Source of the DNA: Spirochaetota bacterium
GTDB lineage: Bacteria > Spirochaetota > Spirochaetia > Treponematales > Treponemataceae
NCBI GenBank assembly: GCA_023393015.1
Contig: JAEWMY010000015.1
Coordinates: 1 to 31,595, forward strand
Direction: 5' to 3'
DNA length: 31,595 nt
Below the pieces are notes generated by a model that saw only the letters and a program-made list of their open reading frames with translations, ran no database searches and had not been told where the DNA came from. Positions 7,511-16,719 of the stretch are shown here, piece by piece. The position numbers and the translations under genes were made by a program. The stretch's first letter is position 1, and each line of letters begins with the position of its first letter.

Positions 7511-9461
7511 TCGGGACCCTCTTCATGTCCTCGTCAGGACCCTGATATTTCCCGTACCGCACGAGTCCGTTTTCGAGGTAGAACGTCGTGGCCTTGCAAT
7601 CGGTCCTGACCTCCTCGGTCACGTCCCGTATCACTATCTTCACGCCGGCGAAAACCTTCACCGACGCGGATACCTTGCCGCGCGTCTTGAGCGTATTGAG
7701 GTAGTCCTGTATCTGCTTGACCTCGGCGTTGATTTCCTCGAGCTCGGTCTGCAGTATGTATTGCCGCTCGCCGAGCTTCTTGAGAGACGCTTCCTTGTCT
7801 TCCGGAAGCTCCTTCTTCTGCTTCTTCAGGTTCGAAAGGGTGGTGAAATTGAGTTGCACGTCCTCGAGCTCGTGCTCCGCCGTCTGCTTGTGCGCCATAA
7901 GGGAATCGAGGCGGTCCTTGCTCTTGGGATCGAACCCGACGCTCAGCACCGTCTCGCTCGCGCCGCCGAAACTTCCGAGCGTCTTGGCGTGGATTTCCTC
8001 CGACGCGCTGAGCATGCCTCCGATAATGGCCGCGCGCTTTCCCTGGCAGAGGATCTTGCGGTTGGCGTTGACCTGCGAGTTTATGATTCCGTCGGAGACG
8101 ATGACGAACTCCCCTGCTTCAACCTTGGTGTTCTCGATGAACTTCGACCAGATCGAACGTCCCGCGCGGACGGCTCCCTCGCCCTTTCCTGCGATGCCCT
8201 GACTGACGACTATGTCGCCCTCGGCGTCGAGTTCGCTCTTGCCGACGGTACCCTTCACTTCGATGTTTCCCGAGGCCTTTACCGAGAAACCGTCCTCCAC
8301 GTTTCCGCTGATGAACACAGTGCCGAGGAACATGATGTTTCCCGTCTTCAGGGACACGTCCCCCTCGATGCTCAGTATCGGCTCGACGTTGATCTTGTTG
8401 TTGAGCACGAGCACCTGCCCGTTCGTTTCGGCGACGATCGTCACGCCGTCGTCGGCGACGCGGGTGTTTTTACCCACCGGCATCGGGATGTCGCGGCCGT
8501 TCTTCGCCTCGAGGTATTTGCCCGTGACGGTCTTGCCCGCCTTTCCCCTCTCGGCCGGGATCTTTTGCGCGAGGGGCTGCCCCTCGACGACGTTCTGAAC
8601 GAGGTTGAGTTCCTTGAAATCGACCTTTCCCGAAGCGGATTCCTTGAGCCGGATCTTCGAGCGGTCGATCTCGAAATTATAAACGATGTGGGCGTCTGCC
8701 CCGTCCTGCGGCTTGATTCCCTCCGCTACGAGATAATTCTGCTTGTATACGGGCCGGTCGACGAAGTCGCGCACGCGCGCCTCGTCGAGTCCCGCCACGA
8801 CGCGGTTGTTCTTCATGAAGGCGATGATCATGTCGGCGGAGAGGTCGGCGCCGCCGGGGCCCGGGGGCGTCGCGTACAGCCACGCCTTCATTTCCTGGTC
8901 GGTGATATCTACCGCCATCATGGAGTCCTGGGCCGGGTTGTGTTTGTACGGCGCGACGCGAACGTACTCGCCCGCGGAGTTCCTGACCACGCCCTTGACG
9001 GAGTCTTCCGTCAACCCGACCACGCCCCTGTCGCGCAGGGCGTCAAGCGCGTCCTTTACCGTCGCGGCGCGTCCGTTGCCGGACGGAGTCGTTACCTTGA
9101 GGAACACGCCGTCGTGCGCGCACATGACGAAGGCGTTACCGTCCCGATCTTCGATAAGTGGGGCCGCGTCGACGAGAACGGACTCGCCTCCCCCGGCGAC
9201 GTCGGCACCGGTCTTTTTCCGCGATCTCTTCCTGGTCTCGTAGGCGCGAATGAGCCAATTGCGCTTCGTCAGCGCGAAAAAGCCCGAGGTACCGCGTTGC
9301 AGGATTTCGTAGTCTATGTCCCGAACGGCGACGCCGAGCTGGATAGCCGCGTCTGCCAGGGCTTCGTCGAGCGTGTCGGCCGCCGACTCCACGAAGACCC
9401 GGGAGCGGTCCTCCTCGAGTTGCTGGGCCATTGCCTCGCGAATCTGCTCAAGGTCTACCAT
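7491..9461 (-). CDS. FapA family protein (DUF342) with Jag-N-like N-terminus
   Basis: The 656-residue cytoplasmic protein has an N-terminal segment (about 15-70, with GTSGFFALTKRNWLIRAYE) like the Jag/KhpB N-terminal domain. After it comes a long polymer-like FapA/DUF342 region rich in short beta strands (VKASGNIEVKGTVGKSELDAEGDIVV-type repeats, about 340-490), then a coiled coil (about 520-590) and a short C-terminal beta region. FapA proteins are widespread; their biochemical role is not settled. The start is taken as ATG 9461, with AAGGAG ten bases upstream; a GTG at 9470 is only one base from that site. Its place between fliA and the SwrB-like gene implies coregulation with motility. Confidence 0.8.
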   Translation of the reverse strand: MVDLEQIREAMAQQLEEDRSRVFVESAADTLDEALADAAIQLGVAVRDIDYEILQRGTSGFFALTKRNWLIRAYETRKRSRKKTGADVAGGGESVLVDAAPLIEDRDGNAFVMCAHDGVFLKVTTPSGNGRAATVKDALDALRDRGVVGLTEDSVKGVVRNSAGEYVRVAPYKHNPAQDSMMAVDITDQEMKAWLYATPPGPGGADLSADMIIAFMKNNRVVAGLDEARVRDFVDRPVYKQNYLVAEGIKPQDGADAHIVYNFEIDRSKIRLKESASGKVDFKELNLVQNVVEGQPLAQKIPAERGKAGKTVTGKYLEAKNGRDIPMPVGKNTRVADDGVTIVAETNGQVLVLNNKINVEPILSIEGDVSLKTGNIMFLGTVFISGNVEDGFSVKASGNIEVKGTVGKSELDAEGDIVVSQGIAGKGEGAVRAGRSIWSKFIENTKVEAGEFVIVSDGIINSQVNANRKILCQGKRAAIIGGMLSASEEIHAKTLGSFGGASETVLSVGFDPKSKDRLDSLMAHKQTAEHELEDVQLNFTTLSNLKKQKKELPEDKEASLKKLGERQYILQTELEEINAEVKQIQDYLNTLKTRGKVSASVKVFAGVKIVIRDVTEEVRTDCKATTFYLENGLVRYGKYQGPDEDMKRVPNGYSAD

Positions 9462-9481
9462 CCGACTCACGCTCCTTGATC

Positions 9482-10270
9482 CTAGATAATGCCTTTCCGT
9501 ATGTTCGTGAGTTTTGCGCGAAGCCTGAGGTTAGCCTTCGTGTGAAGCTGCGAAACGCGGGACTCGGTAACGTTGAGCACTTGCCCGATTTCCTTGAGCG
9601 TCAGGTCCTCGTAATAGTACAGGACGAGAACCATCTTCTCCTTCTCGGGCAACTCGTTGATTGCCTCGACTATCACGCGCTTTATCTCTTCCCGCTCGAC
9701 GATCACGTCGGGATTGAGGGAAGAGGGCGACTCGATGCTGTCGCCGATCGAAATCCGCTCGGAATCGTCGCCCGAGTACCAAACGTCGTTCAGCGACATG
9801 ATGCTGGTACCCGAAATCTTGAAGAGCGTTTGATGGAACTCGCTTTCGCTGACGCCGAGTGAACCCGCGATCTCCGTGTCGGACGCCATCCGGCCGAGTT
9901 TCGACTCGAGACTCACGATCGCGTCCTCGATCTCGCGCGTTTTTTGCCTGACCGAACGGGGAACCCAGTCGATCGAGCGGAGCTCGTCGAAGATGGAGCC
10001 GCGAATGCGGGTAACCGCGTAGGTCTTGAATTTCACGTTCTTGTCCGGATCAAACTTGTCGATCGCGTCGAGTAGGCCGAACACGCCGAAGCCGACGAGA
10101 TCGTCGAACTCCACGTTGCTGGGCATACCGACGGCTACCTTGCCGGCCACGTATTTTACCAATGGGGCGTATTGTTTGATAAAGAACTCTCGGATGGCAG
10201 GATCCCGGGACTTTTTATAGTCCGCCCACAGCTCCTCTTCCGTTTTTTGCGCCAAAAGCGAATTCCCCAT
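9482..10270 (-). CDS. fliA: FliA/SigD, flagellar sigma-28 factor
   Basis: This 262-residue sigma factor of the sigma-28 class directs RNA polymerase to late flagellar and chemotaxis promoters. Region 2 is clear near residues 52-115 (VEFDDLVGFGVFGLLDAIDKFDP, then FKTYAVTRIRGSIFDELRSIDWVPRSVR). Region 3 lies near 120-150. Region 4 ends with the helix-turn-helix LTLKEIGQVLNVTESRVSQLH near 222-243. Its unit starts with a sigma-70-like promoter, so the factor should be made before sigma-28-dependent genes. The leader carries an AAGGG ribosome site. No sigma-28-type promoter was identified in the window. Confidence 0.96.
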   Translation of the reverse strand: MGNSLLAQKTEEELWADYKKSRDPAIREFFIKQYAPLVKYVAGKVAVGMPSNVEFDDLVGFGVFGLLDAIDKFDPDKNVKFKTYAVTRIRGSIFDELRSIDWVPRSVRQKTREIEDAIVSLESKLGRMASDTEIAGSLGVSESEFHQTLFKISGTSIMSLNDVWYSGDDSERISIGDSIESPSSLNPDVIVEREEIKRVIVEAINELPEKEKMVLVLYYYEDLTLKEIGQVLNVTESRVSQLHTKANLRLRAKLTNIRKGII

Positions 10271-10297
10271 GTATACACCCTTTTATTACTGCGTACC

Positions 10298-11023
10298 TCA
10301 ATTGTCGCGGGACAACAGGGTACGGATTGCCTTGACCATCGTGGCCGATTCTACGTCCGATCCCGGGAAATCCCGGGAACCGCGCTGCGACGGCGCGGAA
10401 ATCGCCGTGGACGACGAGAACCCCGTTTCCGCCGCCTCGGGACCTTCGTCCGTTTCGGGACGGGCCGCCGGAACGAAATCCTGCAAATCGGGCAGGATAT
10501 CAAGTCCGTCGGCGGTAACGGGCATCGCGGGGCGGCTTGACGGGCCTTTCTCCGCCGTTCCAGACGCCGAACCGGTTACGCGCTCCGCTCCGCCCCCCTG
10601 CGTATAGGATCCGCTCACCGTCACGCCGGGAACGAACTCGCCGGACGAAAGATCCTCGACGTCCGTCGGCGCGTCGTCGGAGCGCGAGAGCGAAAAACGC
10701 CCGGCGCTCGCGAAATCCGGAAGGCGATCCGACGCGTCGCCGTCGAGGGACGAGAGCGAGTCGGTCGAGTCACCCAAGGTAACGTCGACCATCGTCCCCA
10801 TGGCCGGATCGCGCGGGACGGATTCGGCGTCTCCCGAAAGCAATTCGGGCAGGAACTTCCCGACAAGCGCCATACAGGCGACAGACAACCCGCCGAACAA
10901 CGCTCCCATGCCGAGGGCGCGAACCAGAATCATGTGAAAAACGGCTCCGCTTGCGAGGCCGATGAGGAAGGAAAGCGCGAAACCGATGACAGCTCCGACG
11001 ACCGGAATCTTCGGTTCGAACAT
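10298..11023 (-). CDS. Two-helix membrane protein with long acidic tail, first gene of the fliA unit
   Basis: The 241-residue protein has two adjacent N-terminal membrane helices (about 7-30 and 34-56). Then comes a long Asp/Ser/Gly-rich, probably disordered region and a short basic C-terminus (MVKAIRTLLSRD). With the tail in the cytoplasm it could act as a membrane tether. I do not recognise the family, though a gene in this position exists in treponemes as I recall. A GGGGAGGGGG ribosome site lies just before the ATG, and the promoter at 11045-11073 serves it and probably the next five genes. Confidence 0.75.
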   Translation of the reverse strand: MFEPKIPVVGAVIGFALSFLIGLASGAVFHMILVRALGMGALFGGLSVACMALVGKFLPELLSGDAESVPRDPAMGTMVDVTLGDSTDSLSSLDGDASDRLPDFASAGRFSLSRSDDAPTDVEDLSSGEFVPGVTVSGSYTQGGGAERVTGSASGTAEKGPSSRPAMPVTADGLDILPDLQDFVPAARPETDEGPEAAETGFSSSTAISAPSQRGSRDFPGSDVESATMVKAIRTLLSRDN

Positions 11024-11044
11024 GTATACCCCCTCCCCGATACT

Positions 11045-11073
11045 AGACTATGCGAAAAAGTGTTACTGGTCAA
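11045..11073 (-). promoter_or_regulatory. Sigma-70 type promoter of the fliA unit
   Basis: The -35 is TTGACC (11068-11073), the -10 is TAGTCT (11045-11050) and the spacer is 17 bp. It lies about 22 bases upstream of the ATG of the two-helix protein. The rest of the 152-base gap holds GC-rich dyads (GGGG/CCCC just after the flhG stop and a GGCCGCGGCC palindrome) without a T-tract, so any termination after flhG is not of the simple intrinsic type. Confidence 0.72.
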
Positions 11074-11175
11074 GGTTTTTTTGCGTTTTGATCACCGGCC
11101 GCGGCCCCGTGCCGACCGTATAACGACCGTATCGGGTACGCGGAACCGGGGAAATCCCGGGGAAAACGCCCCGTT

Positions 11176-12096
11176 TCAGTTCCAATCTCGGCCGAGAAGC
11201 TTTCGCATGAACCTGCCGAAACCTTCGGTCTCGAGGAATTCGGTCTTTTCGATTCGGGATACGATGTGTTTCAGGCACACGGAGGCCTTGCCCTTCGGAT
11301 CGCTGACGAGAAACGGCTTTTGCCGCAACACGGCCTGCGAAACCGCCGGGTCGTCGTAGATGAATCCGAGATACTCGACTTTGAGGTTGAGAAACTGCGC
11401 GGCTATCTGGATCATCCGGTCCGCGACGCGTTTCCCCTCGACCGCGGTCTTGACCCGATTGACGATCATCTTGAGATTGATATTGAGGTTGTCGACTTCG
11501 GTCGCGATGATCTTGATAATGCCGTACGCGTCCGTAATCGAGGTCGGTTCGGGCGTGGTCACGATCACGACCTCGTCGGCGGCGGCGACGAAGCCGAGCA
11601 CGTTCCTCGAAACGCCCGCGCTCGTATCGATGATGATGATATCGGTATCGGCGAGGGTGAACATTTCCTCGATGAAGGAATTCCGTTCGTCCTCGGTCAT
11701 GTTGGCGATTTTGGAGAAACCTGAGGCGCCGGCGACGAGTTTGATGCCGTATTCCGTGTCGAGGATGATCTCGCTCATCTTCTTCTGCTTGCGCATGACG
11801 TGATACAGGTTGTATTGCGGGATAATGTTCATCATGACGTTAACGTTCGCGAGCCCCAGATCCGCGTCGATGAGGATGACCTTTTTCCCCATTTGCGCGT
11901 AACTGATGGCCATATTTGTGGCGACGTTCGTCTTGCCGACCCCGCCCTTCCCGCTCGTAATCGTTATGATCCGGGTCTTGCGGTTGCTTCTCGGCGCCTG
12001 CGATACGTCGAACTCGGGAGCGTCGCCTTCGGCGCGGACCTTTTCCTTCATGAGCGAACGCAACTGTTCTGCCTGGTCTTCCATATTCATCTCCAT
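11176..12096 (-). CDS. flhG: FlhG (YlxH/FleN), MinD-like ATPase controlling flagellar number
   Basis: This MinD/ParA-type ATPase works with FlhF to set the number and place of flagella. The N-terminal DQAEQLR motif (from residue 7) is the element that stimulates FlhF GTPase in characterised FlhG proteins. The deviant Walker A SGKGGVGKTN covers residues 48-57, followed by LIDADLGLANV and the Walker-B-like IIIIDTSAGVS. A C-terminal amphipathic stretch (FGRFMRKLLG) could bind membrane. Three in-frame ATGs lie at 12096, 12090 and 12084. The first overlaps the flhF end; the third has GGAG at six bases. All keep the DQAEQLR motif. It is the last gene of the 18-gene operon. Confidence 0.94.
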   Translation of the reverse strand: MEMNMEDQAEQLRSLMKEKVRAEGDAPEFDVSQAPRSNRKTRIITITSGKGGVGKTNVATNMAISYAQMGKKVILIDADLGLANVNVMMNIIPQYNLYHVMRKQKKMSEIILDTEYGIKLVAGASGFSKIANMTEDERNSFIEEMFTLADTDIIIIDTSAGVSRNVLGFVAAADEVVIVTTPEPTSITDAYGIIKIIATEVDNLNINLKMIVNRVKTAVEGKRVADRMIQIAAQFLNLKVEYLGFIYDDPAVSQAVLRQKPFLVSDPKGKASVCLKHIVSRIEKTEFLETEGFGRFMRKLLGRDWN

Positions 12097-13454
12097 TCGA
12101 ACCTGGTCTCGCTGACCGGGAACAGCTCCTCAACGCGGGAACGGTTTATCCTGAATCCGTCGAGATTCGTCAAAAACCGGACCACGGAAGCCGGCTCGAA
12201 GTCCTGCGGTACGCGTTGACCGGTCGTTATGTAGGCGAGCGACTTCTTTTTCTCGTCGAGCACGCTGATTATGTTGCCGACCCTCGTCGTCTCGTCGAAC
12301 TTCGTGACGATGACCGAGCCGTACCCGAAAGTTTCGTATTGCTGCATGATATCCCTCATGTCGCTCGCCTTCGTCGTAGCGCTGACGGCGAGATGCACCT
12401 CGGATAACGTCCCCGCGGCGTCGAGAAAATGACGCATCTCGGCTATCTTCGTATAGTCCTTCGGGCTCTTTCCGATCGTGTCGATCAGGATGACGTCGGC
12501 GTCCTGATGCATGGCGACGAGGGCCTTCAGGTCCGACGGCGTTTCCGCGCACGAAACCGGGATATTCATGATATTCCCGTATATCTCGATTTGCTGCCTC
12601 GCCCCTATACGGTAATTATCGATCGTAATGACCCGGACGTTGAGCGGCCTCGAGCCTTTTTGCGCCGCGAGCGAAAAGGCCGCGGCGAGCTTCGCGACGG
12701 TCGTCGTCTTTCCGACGCCCGTCGGCCCCACCAGCGCGATAATCCTGGGACGGGAGGGACAATCCTGACTCACGATCGAGATTGATTCCCCGATCCACTT
12801 GACGACGGCGTCCTGCACGCGGTCGAAGTCGTCGAGCTCGTCCAAGCTGAACTCTGACCGTATCCGCGAAAGGAATGCCTTGACGAAACCCGTCGAGAAG
12901 TCGTTTCGCTCGAGCAGTTCCTCGATCTTCGATACCGTTTCGTGCTCTCCCGACAGGGCGTCGGGCGAGCCCTGTTCCCGGTCGATCTTCTCCTCGAGCT
13001 TGCGCACGGCCCTGAGGATCGTGTCGAGCTGTTCTCCCGCGGCCCCGGCGGATCCGAGCGCCGCGTCGAGCCTGCCGCCCTGCGCCGGCGACGTCGTCGC
13101 CGGAGACGCGGCGCTCGGCCTGATCTCGGGGACGCGCGACGCGAGGGAGGGGGCGGTCTTGACCGCCTCGCGGATTATCTTCTTGCGTTCGCGGTCAAAG
13201 TCGGTCGGCGCTCGCGCCGCTCCCGGCGGCAGGGAATCTCCCTGAACCGACGCGCCGGTATAGCCGGTTTGGGGCCGGAAACCCGGGCGGGAAAGCATGA
13301 AATAGAGCTCGATGGCGTCGCGCTCGAAAAAGCCGAACACGCCGCCGGTCTTGACCTTCTTCTGCCTGAGTATATGCACGTCGGACCCGTACCGGGCCCG
13401 TATTTTCTGGAGGCATTCGTCGTATGTCGCGGCCTGCTCGCTCAAGATGTCCAT
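12087..13454 (-). CDS. flhF: FlhF, SRP-like GTPase for flagellar placement
   Basis: This SRP-family GTPase of 455 residues positions the flagellar basal body, which in spirochaetes means the cell pole. The N-terminal B domain (1-60) carries the typical YDECLQKIRARYGSDVHIL, then comes a Ser/Ala/Pro-rich linker, an N domain and a G domain. G1 is GPTGVGKT (243-250), the segment ITIDNYRIGARQQ follows at about 277-288, G3 is DTIGKSPKD (325-333) and G4 is TKFD (384-387). G3 reads TIGK where SRP GTPases usually have TAGR. The gene lies between flhA and flhG, the standard order. Confidence 0.95.
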   Translation of the reverse strand: MDILSEQAATYDECLQKIRARYGSDVHILRQKKVKTGGVFGFFERDAIELYFMLSRPGFRPQTGYTGASVQGDSLPPGAARAPTDFDRERKKIIREAVKTAPSLASRVPEIRPSAASPATTSPAQGGRLDAALGSAGAAGEQLDTILRAVRKLEEKIDREQGSPDALSGEHETVSKIEELLERNDFSTGFVKAFLSRIRSEFSLDELDDFDRVQDAVVKWIGESISIVSQDCPSRPRIIALVGPTGVGKTTTVAKLAAAFSLAAQKGSRPLNVRVITIDNYRIGARQQIEIYGNIMNIPVSCAETPSDLKALVAMHQDADVILIDTIGKSPKDYTKIAEMRHFLDAAGTLSEVHLAVSATTKASDMRDIMQQYETFGYGSVIVTKFDETTRVGNIISVLDEKKKSLAYITTGQRVPQDFEPASVVRFLTNLDGFRINRSRVEELFPVSETRFEWR

Positions 13455-13470
13455 CGCGCTCGCCCTTTCC

Positions 13471-15549
13471 TCATTGCTCCATCCTGATTTCGCCTATCGC
13501 CTCTACCTTTATGTCGTTGCCGATTTCCGGCACCGAAAGGACGACGAGATCGGGTATCTCGCGTTCCGTCGACGACTTGATCAATATACGCGCCTCTTCC
13601 GGACATAGCACTATGGGCAGGAAGCCCGACTGCTGCACGGAATTGACCGACTGCGTCATCGCCCGTATCCAGCCGCGCATGACCGCGGGTTCGAGCGCGG
13701 CGACGGGCCCGTTGACGGTGTCGACGCGGCTCTCCACGATTTTCTGGACGAGCGACGGCTCCACGGTCAACACGTGCAGCGTCATGGCGTCGTCGACGTA
13801 TTGCAGGCAAATCTGGCGCGCGAGCGACTGGCGGACCTTCTCGACGAGGACGGTCGTATCCTTCGTGACCGGACGGTAGTCCGCGAGCGTCTCCAGTATG
13901 ACGACCATGTTCCGGATCGAAACCTGTTCCCGAAGGAGCCCCTGAAGGACCTTTTGCATCTCGCCGACGGAACAGGTCTTGGTCACCTCCTCGACGACCG
14001 CCGGGTAATCCTTCCTGATCGCGTCGATGATGGACTGAACCTCCTGTCGTCCCAGTATCTCGGAAGCGTGTCGCTTGATGATCTCGGTCAGATGAGTCGC
14101 TATGATCGAGGGCGGGTCCACGACCGTGTAGCCCGCGCGCTCGGCGCGCTCGCGGTTCTCCTCGGAAATCCAGATGGCGGGAAGGCCAAATGTCGGATCG
14201 ACGGTCTTTTCGCCGGGGAGGTCTTCGGAAACGCCGCCGGGATTGATGCCGAGATACCAGCCCATGCGGATGCGGCCGCGCGCGACCTCGACGCCCTTGA
14301 TCTTGAAGCAGTATTCGCTCGGCTCGAGGCGCATGTTGTCGATTATGCGGATTCGCGGAACGACGAGTCCGAGATCGAGAGCCGACTCGCGTCTGATCCT
14401 CGTCACGCGCTCGAGAAGCTCCGCGCCCTTGTCCTTGTCGACGAGGGGGATGAGGCCGTACCCGAGTTCGAGCGAGAGGGGGTCGAGCGGGACGACGGGG
14501 CTCACGTCGGTGGGATTCTCGCCCGTCTTCTGCCGTTCCTTTTCCTCTTCCCGCGCGAGCGTCTTCTTGAAGGTAGAGGCCTCGGCCTTGCGTAGCCTGA
14601 ATCCGATCCACGCGAGGGCCGCCGCGAGCGGCAGGAGGACGTACCAGGGAAAGCCGGGCAGGAACGCGATGACGGCGAGCGTGCCAGCTCCGACGTAATA
14701 GACCCAGGCGTTTCTCGAGAACTGCGTCCTGATATCGGAGCCGAAGGTCCCGTCGGAAACGGCTCGCGTCACGATGAGGCCGGTCGCGACCGAAACGAAC
14801 AGCGAGGGCAACTGGGACAACAGCCCGTCGCCGATGGTAAGCGAGGCGTACGTCTGGATCGCCTTGGCGAAGGGCTCGTTGCGGAAAAGCATCCCGAACG
14901 TGAGCCCGGCGACGAGGTTGATGACGGTTATGAAAATGCCGATCTTGACGTTTCCCGAGACGAACTTGCTCGCGCCGTCCATAGCGCCGTAGAAATCGGC
15001 TTCTTTTTGCACCTCGGTCTTCCGGGCGCGCGCCTCTTCCTCGGTAATGGCGCCCGAGTTGTACTCGGCCTCGATCGCCATGTTTTTCGTCGGCATGGCG
15101 TCGAGCGTGAAGCGCGCGGCCACCTCGGCGACGCGCGTCGAACCCTTCGTGATGACGAAGGCCTGCACGGCGATGAGTATGATGAAGATGACGAAACCGA
15201 TTACGAGTCCCTCGGTGCCGGACGACCCGATGACGAAGGTGCTGAAGGCCTTGACCATCTTTCCGTTGAATTTCATCCCGAGCGAAAGGATGAGCCGCGT
15301 CGAAGAGACGTTGAGACCGAGACCGAACACCGTGCTCACGAGCAGAAGGGTCGGAAAAACGGAAAAATCGATCGCGCGCCTCGTATAGAGAACGATGAGC
15401 AGGATAAGAAGATTGAGCACGAGGTTCATCGCCATGAGGAGGTCGAGAAGAACCGTCGGCAACGGGATGATGAGCATGAGGACTATGACGATGGCGCCCA
15501 TCGCCACGAAGAGGTCGCTTTTCTGTATTGATGCAGCCTTGTCAGCCAT
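13471..15549 (-). CDS. flhA: FlhA, flagellar type III export gate protein
   Basis: This is the large export-gate protein of 692 residues, of normal length. About eight membrane helices fill residues 15-320. The FHIPEP-family motif VAEVAARFTLDAMPTKNMAIEAE lies near residues 140-165 in the cytoplasmic loop. A charged linker (about 325-350) leads to the C-terminal cytoplasmic domain that forms the nonameric ring docking chaperone-substrate complexes. The start ATG lies nine bases after the flhB stop. Confidence 0.97.
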   Translation of the reverse strand: MADKAASIQKSDLFVAMGAIVIVLMLIIPLPTVLLDLLMAMNLVLNLLILLIVLYTRRAIDFSVFPTLLLVSTVFGLGLNVSSTRLILSLGMKFNGKMVKAFSTFVIGSSGTEGLVIGFVIFIILIAVQAFVITKGSTRVAEVAARFTLDAMPTKNMAIEAEYNSGAITEEEARARKTEVQKEADFYGAMDGASKFVSGNVKIGIFITVINLVAGLTFGMLFRNEPFAKAIQTYASLTIGDGLLSQLPSLFVSVATGLIVTRAVSDGTFGSDIRTQFSRNAWVYYVGAGTLAVIAFLPGFPWYVLLPLAAALAWIGFRLRKAEASTFKKTLAREEEKERQKTGENPTDVSPVVPLDPLSLELGYGLIPLVDKDKGAELLERVTRIRRESALDLGLVVPRIRIIDNMRLEPSEYCFKIKGVEVARGRIRMGWYLGINPGGVSEDLPGEKTVDPTFGLPAIWISEENRERAERAGYTVVDPPSIIATHLTEIIKRHASEILGRQEVQSIIDAIRKDYPAVVEEVTKTCSVGEMQKVLQGLLREQVSIRNMVVILETLADYRPVTKDTTVLVEKVRQSLARQICLQYVDDAMTLHVLTVEPSLVQKIVESRVDTVNGPVAALEPAVMRGWIRAMTQSVNSVQQSGFLPIVLCPEEARILIKSSTEREIPDLVVLSVPEIGNDIKVEAIGEIRMEQ

Positions 15550-15558
15550 GTGTCTTTT

Positions 15559-16719
15559 TTACAATTCCTTCAATACCCGGGATTTTCTGGAATCGAGCGC
15601 GTATACCTTCGCGAGGATTACCGCGAGCGCCTGATAGTACTCATCTGGTATCATATCACCGATTTCCACTTCCGCATAGAGAGCCCGGGCGAGCGGGCGG
15701 TTTTCGACGATCGGCACGCCGCTTTCCCGCGCTATCTCCCTTATTCGCAGGGCGAGCCTGTCGGCGCCTTTCGCCGTCAGCGTCGGGGCGCGCATGGTCG
15801 CGCGGTCCCACTGCATGGCGCAGGCGAAGTGCGTCGGGTTGGTAATGACGACGTCCGCCTTCGGAACGTTGACGGCCATGTTCTGGCTCAAAAGCTCGCG
15901 CATGCGCTGCCTGAGACGCGACTTTACGAGCGGGTCTCCCTCGAGCTGCTTGTATTCTTCCTTGACTTCCTGCTTCGACATCTTGAGCGATTCCATGAAC
16001 TGCTTCCTTTGAAACAGGTAATCGGGTATCGAGATGGCGAGGAAGAGGAAGGCGGCGGTCAGAAGGAGCCGCGCGGTCATCGAGGCGACGAAGGCGACGG
16101 CCTGCCACAATCCGGTCGAGAGCATGTTGACGAGCCGCGGAAGCTCGCTCCGGATGCTCAGGTAGGCCACGAAGGCGATAACCGCGACCTTGACGAGGGA
16201 TTTCCCGACGTTGAAGAGCCCTTCGGTCGAGAAAAGCACGCGCGAGAAATACCGGGCGAAATTGGGCGCGACCTTGCTCAGCTTCGGCTCGATCGGCTTG
16301 AGCGAGAAGATGAACCCGCCGTTCTGCAGGACGTTCGAGGCGACTCCGGCGAGGAGGGCCGCGACCGTCACCGGAAGCACGAGCTTCACGAAGTACCGGA
16401 AAAAGGCGCTGACGAGCGCCGGGTCGTCGATGTCGGCCGTGGTGGCCCTCGTAAGGTAAAACGAGAGCAGTTCCGCGAAGGTTTTCATCATGTCCGGCGC
16501 GAGCATGATGACGGTCAACGCCGGGATCAGGAGGACGATCGCGCCGTTGAGCTCCATGCTCTTCGCAACGCGACCCTCTTCGCGCGCCTTCCGGAGCTTG
16601 AAGTCGGTCGGATCCTCGGTACGGCCCTCGTCCTCCGCCGCGAACCACTGCAGGTCGAGGCGCAGCGCGAGCGCGAGCGGATCGTCCGGCGGCGGACAAG
16701 TGACGCGCGCGCCCGTCAC
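15559..16719 (-). CDS. flhB: FlhB, export gate and substrate-specificity switch
   Basis: This 386-residue export-apparatus protein switches substrate from rod/hook to filament type. The N-terminal motif RTEDPTDFKLRKAREEG is typical, four membrane helices follow, and the autocleavage site NPTH is at residues 294-297. Cleavage between N and P, together with FliK, controls the switch. The start is GTG at 16719, overlapping the fliR stop as GTGA with GGAGG six bases upstream; the longer open frame upstream is a shadow of fliR. The N-terminus has about 30 residues before the conserved motif, slightly longer than usual. Confidence 0.94.
   Translation of the reverse strand: MTGARVTCPPPDDPLALALRLDLQWFAAEDEGRTEDPTDFKLRKAREEGRVAKSMELNGAIVLLIPALTVIMLAPDMMKTFAELLSFYLTRATTADIDDPALVSAFFRYFVKLVLPVTVAALLAGVASNVLQNGGFIFSLKPIEPKLSKVAPNFARYFSRVLFSTEGLFNVGKSLVKVAVIAFVAYLSIRSELPRLVNMLSTGLWQAVAFVASMTARLLLTAAFLFLAISIPDYLFQRKQFMESLKMSKQEVKEEYKQLEGDPLVKSRLRQRMRELLSQNMAVNVPKADVVITNPTHFACAMQWDRATMRAPTLTAKGADRLALRIREIARESGVPIVENRPLARALYAEVEIGDMIPDEYYQALAVILAKVYALDSRKSRVLKEL

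Noticed and set aside
7761..9479. A 572-residue plus-strand open frame
   Set aside because: It lies wholly antisense to the FapA gene, has Arg/Asp/Val/Leu-rich shadow composition and no domain.
11079..11175. GC-rich dyads after the flhG stop as an intrinsic terminator
   Set aside because: No T-tract follows on the minus strand; the plus-strand T-rich run lies on the wrong side of the stem.
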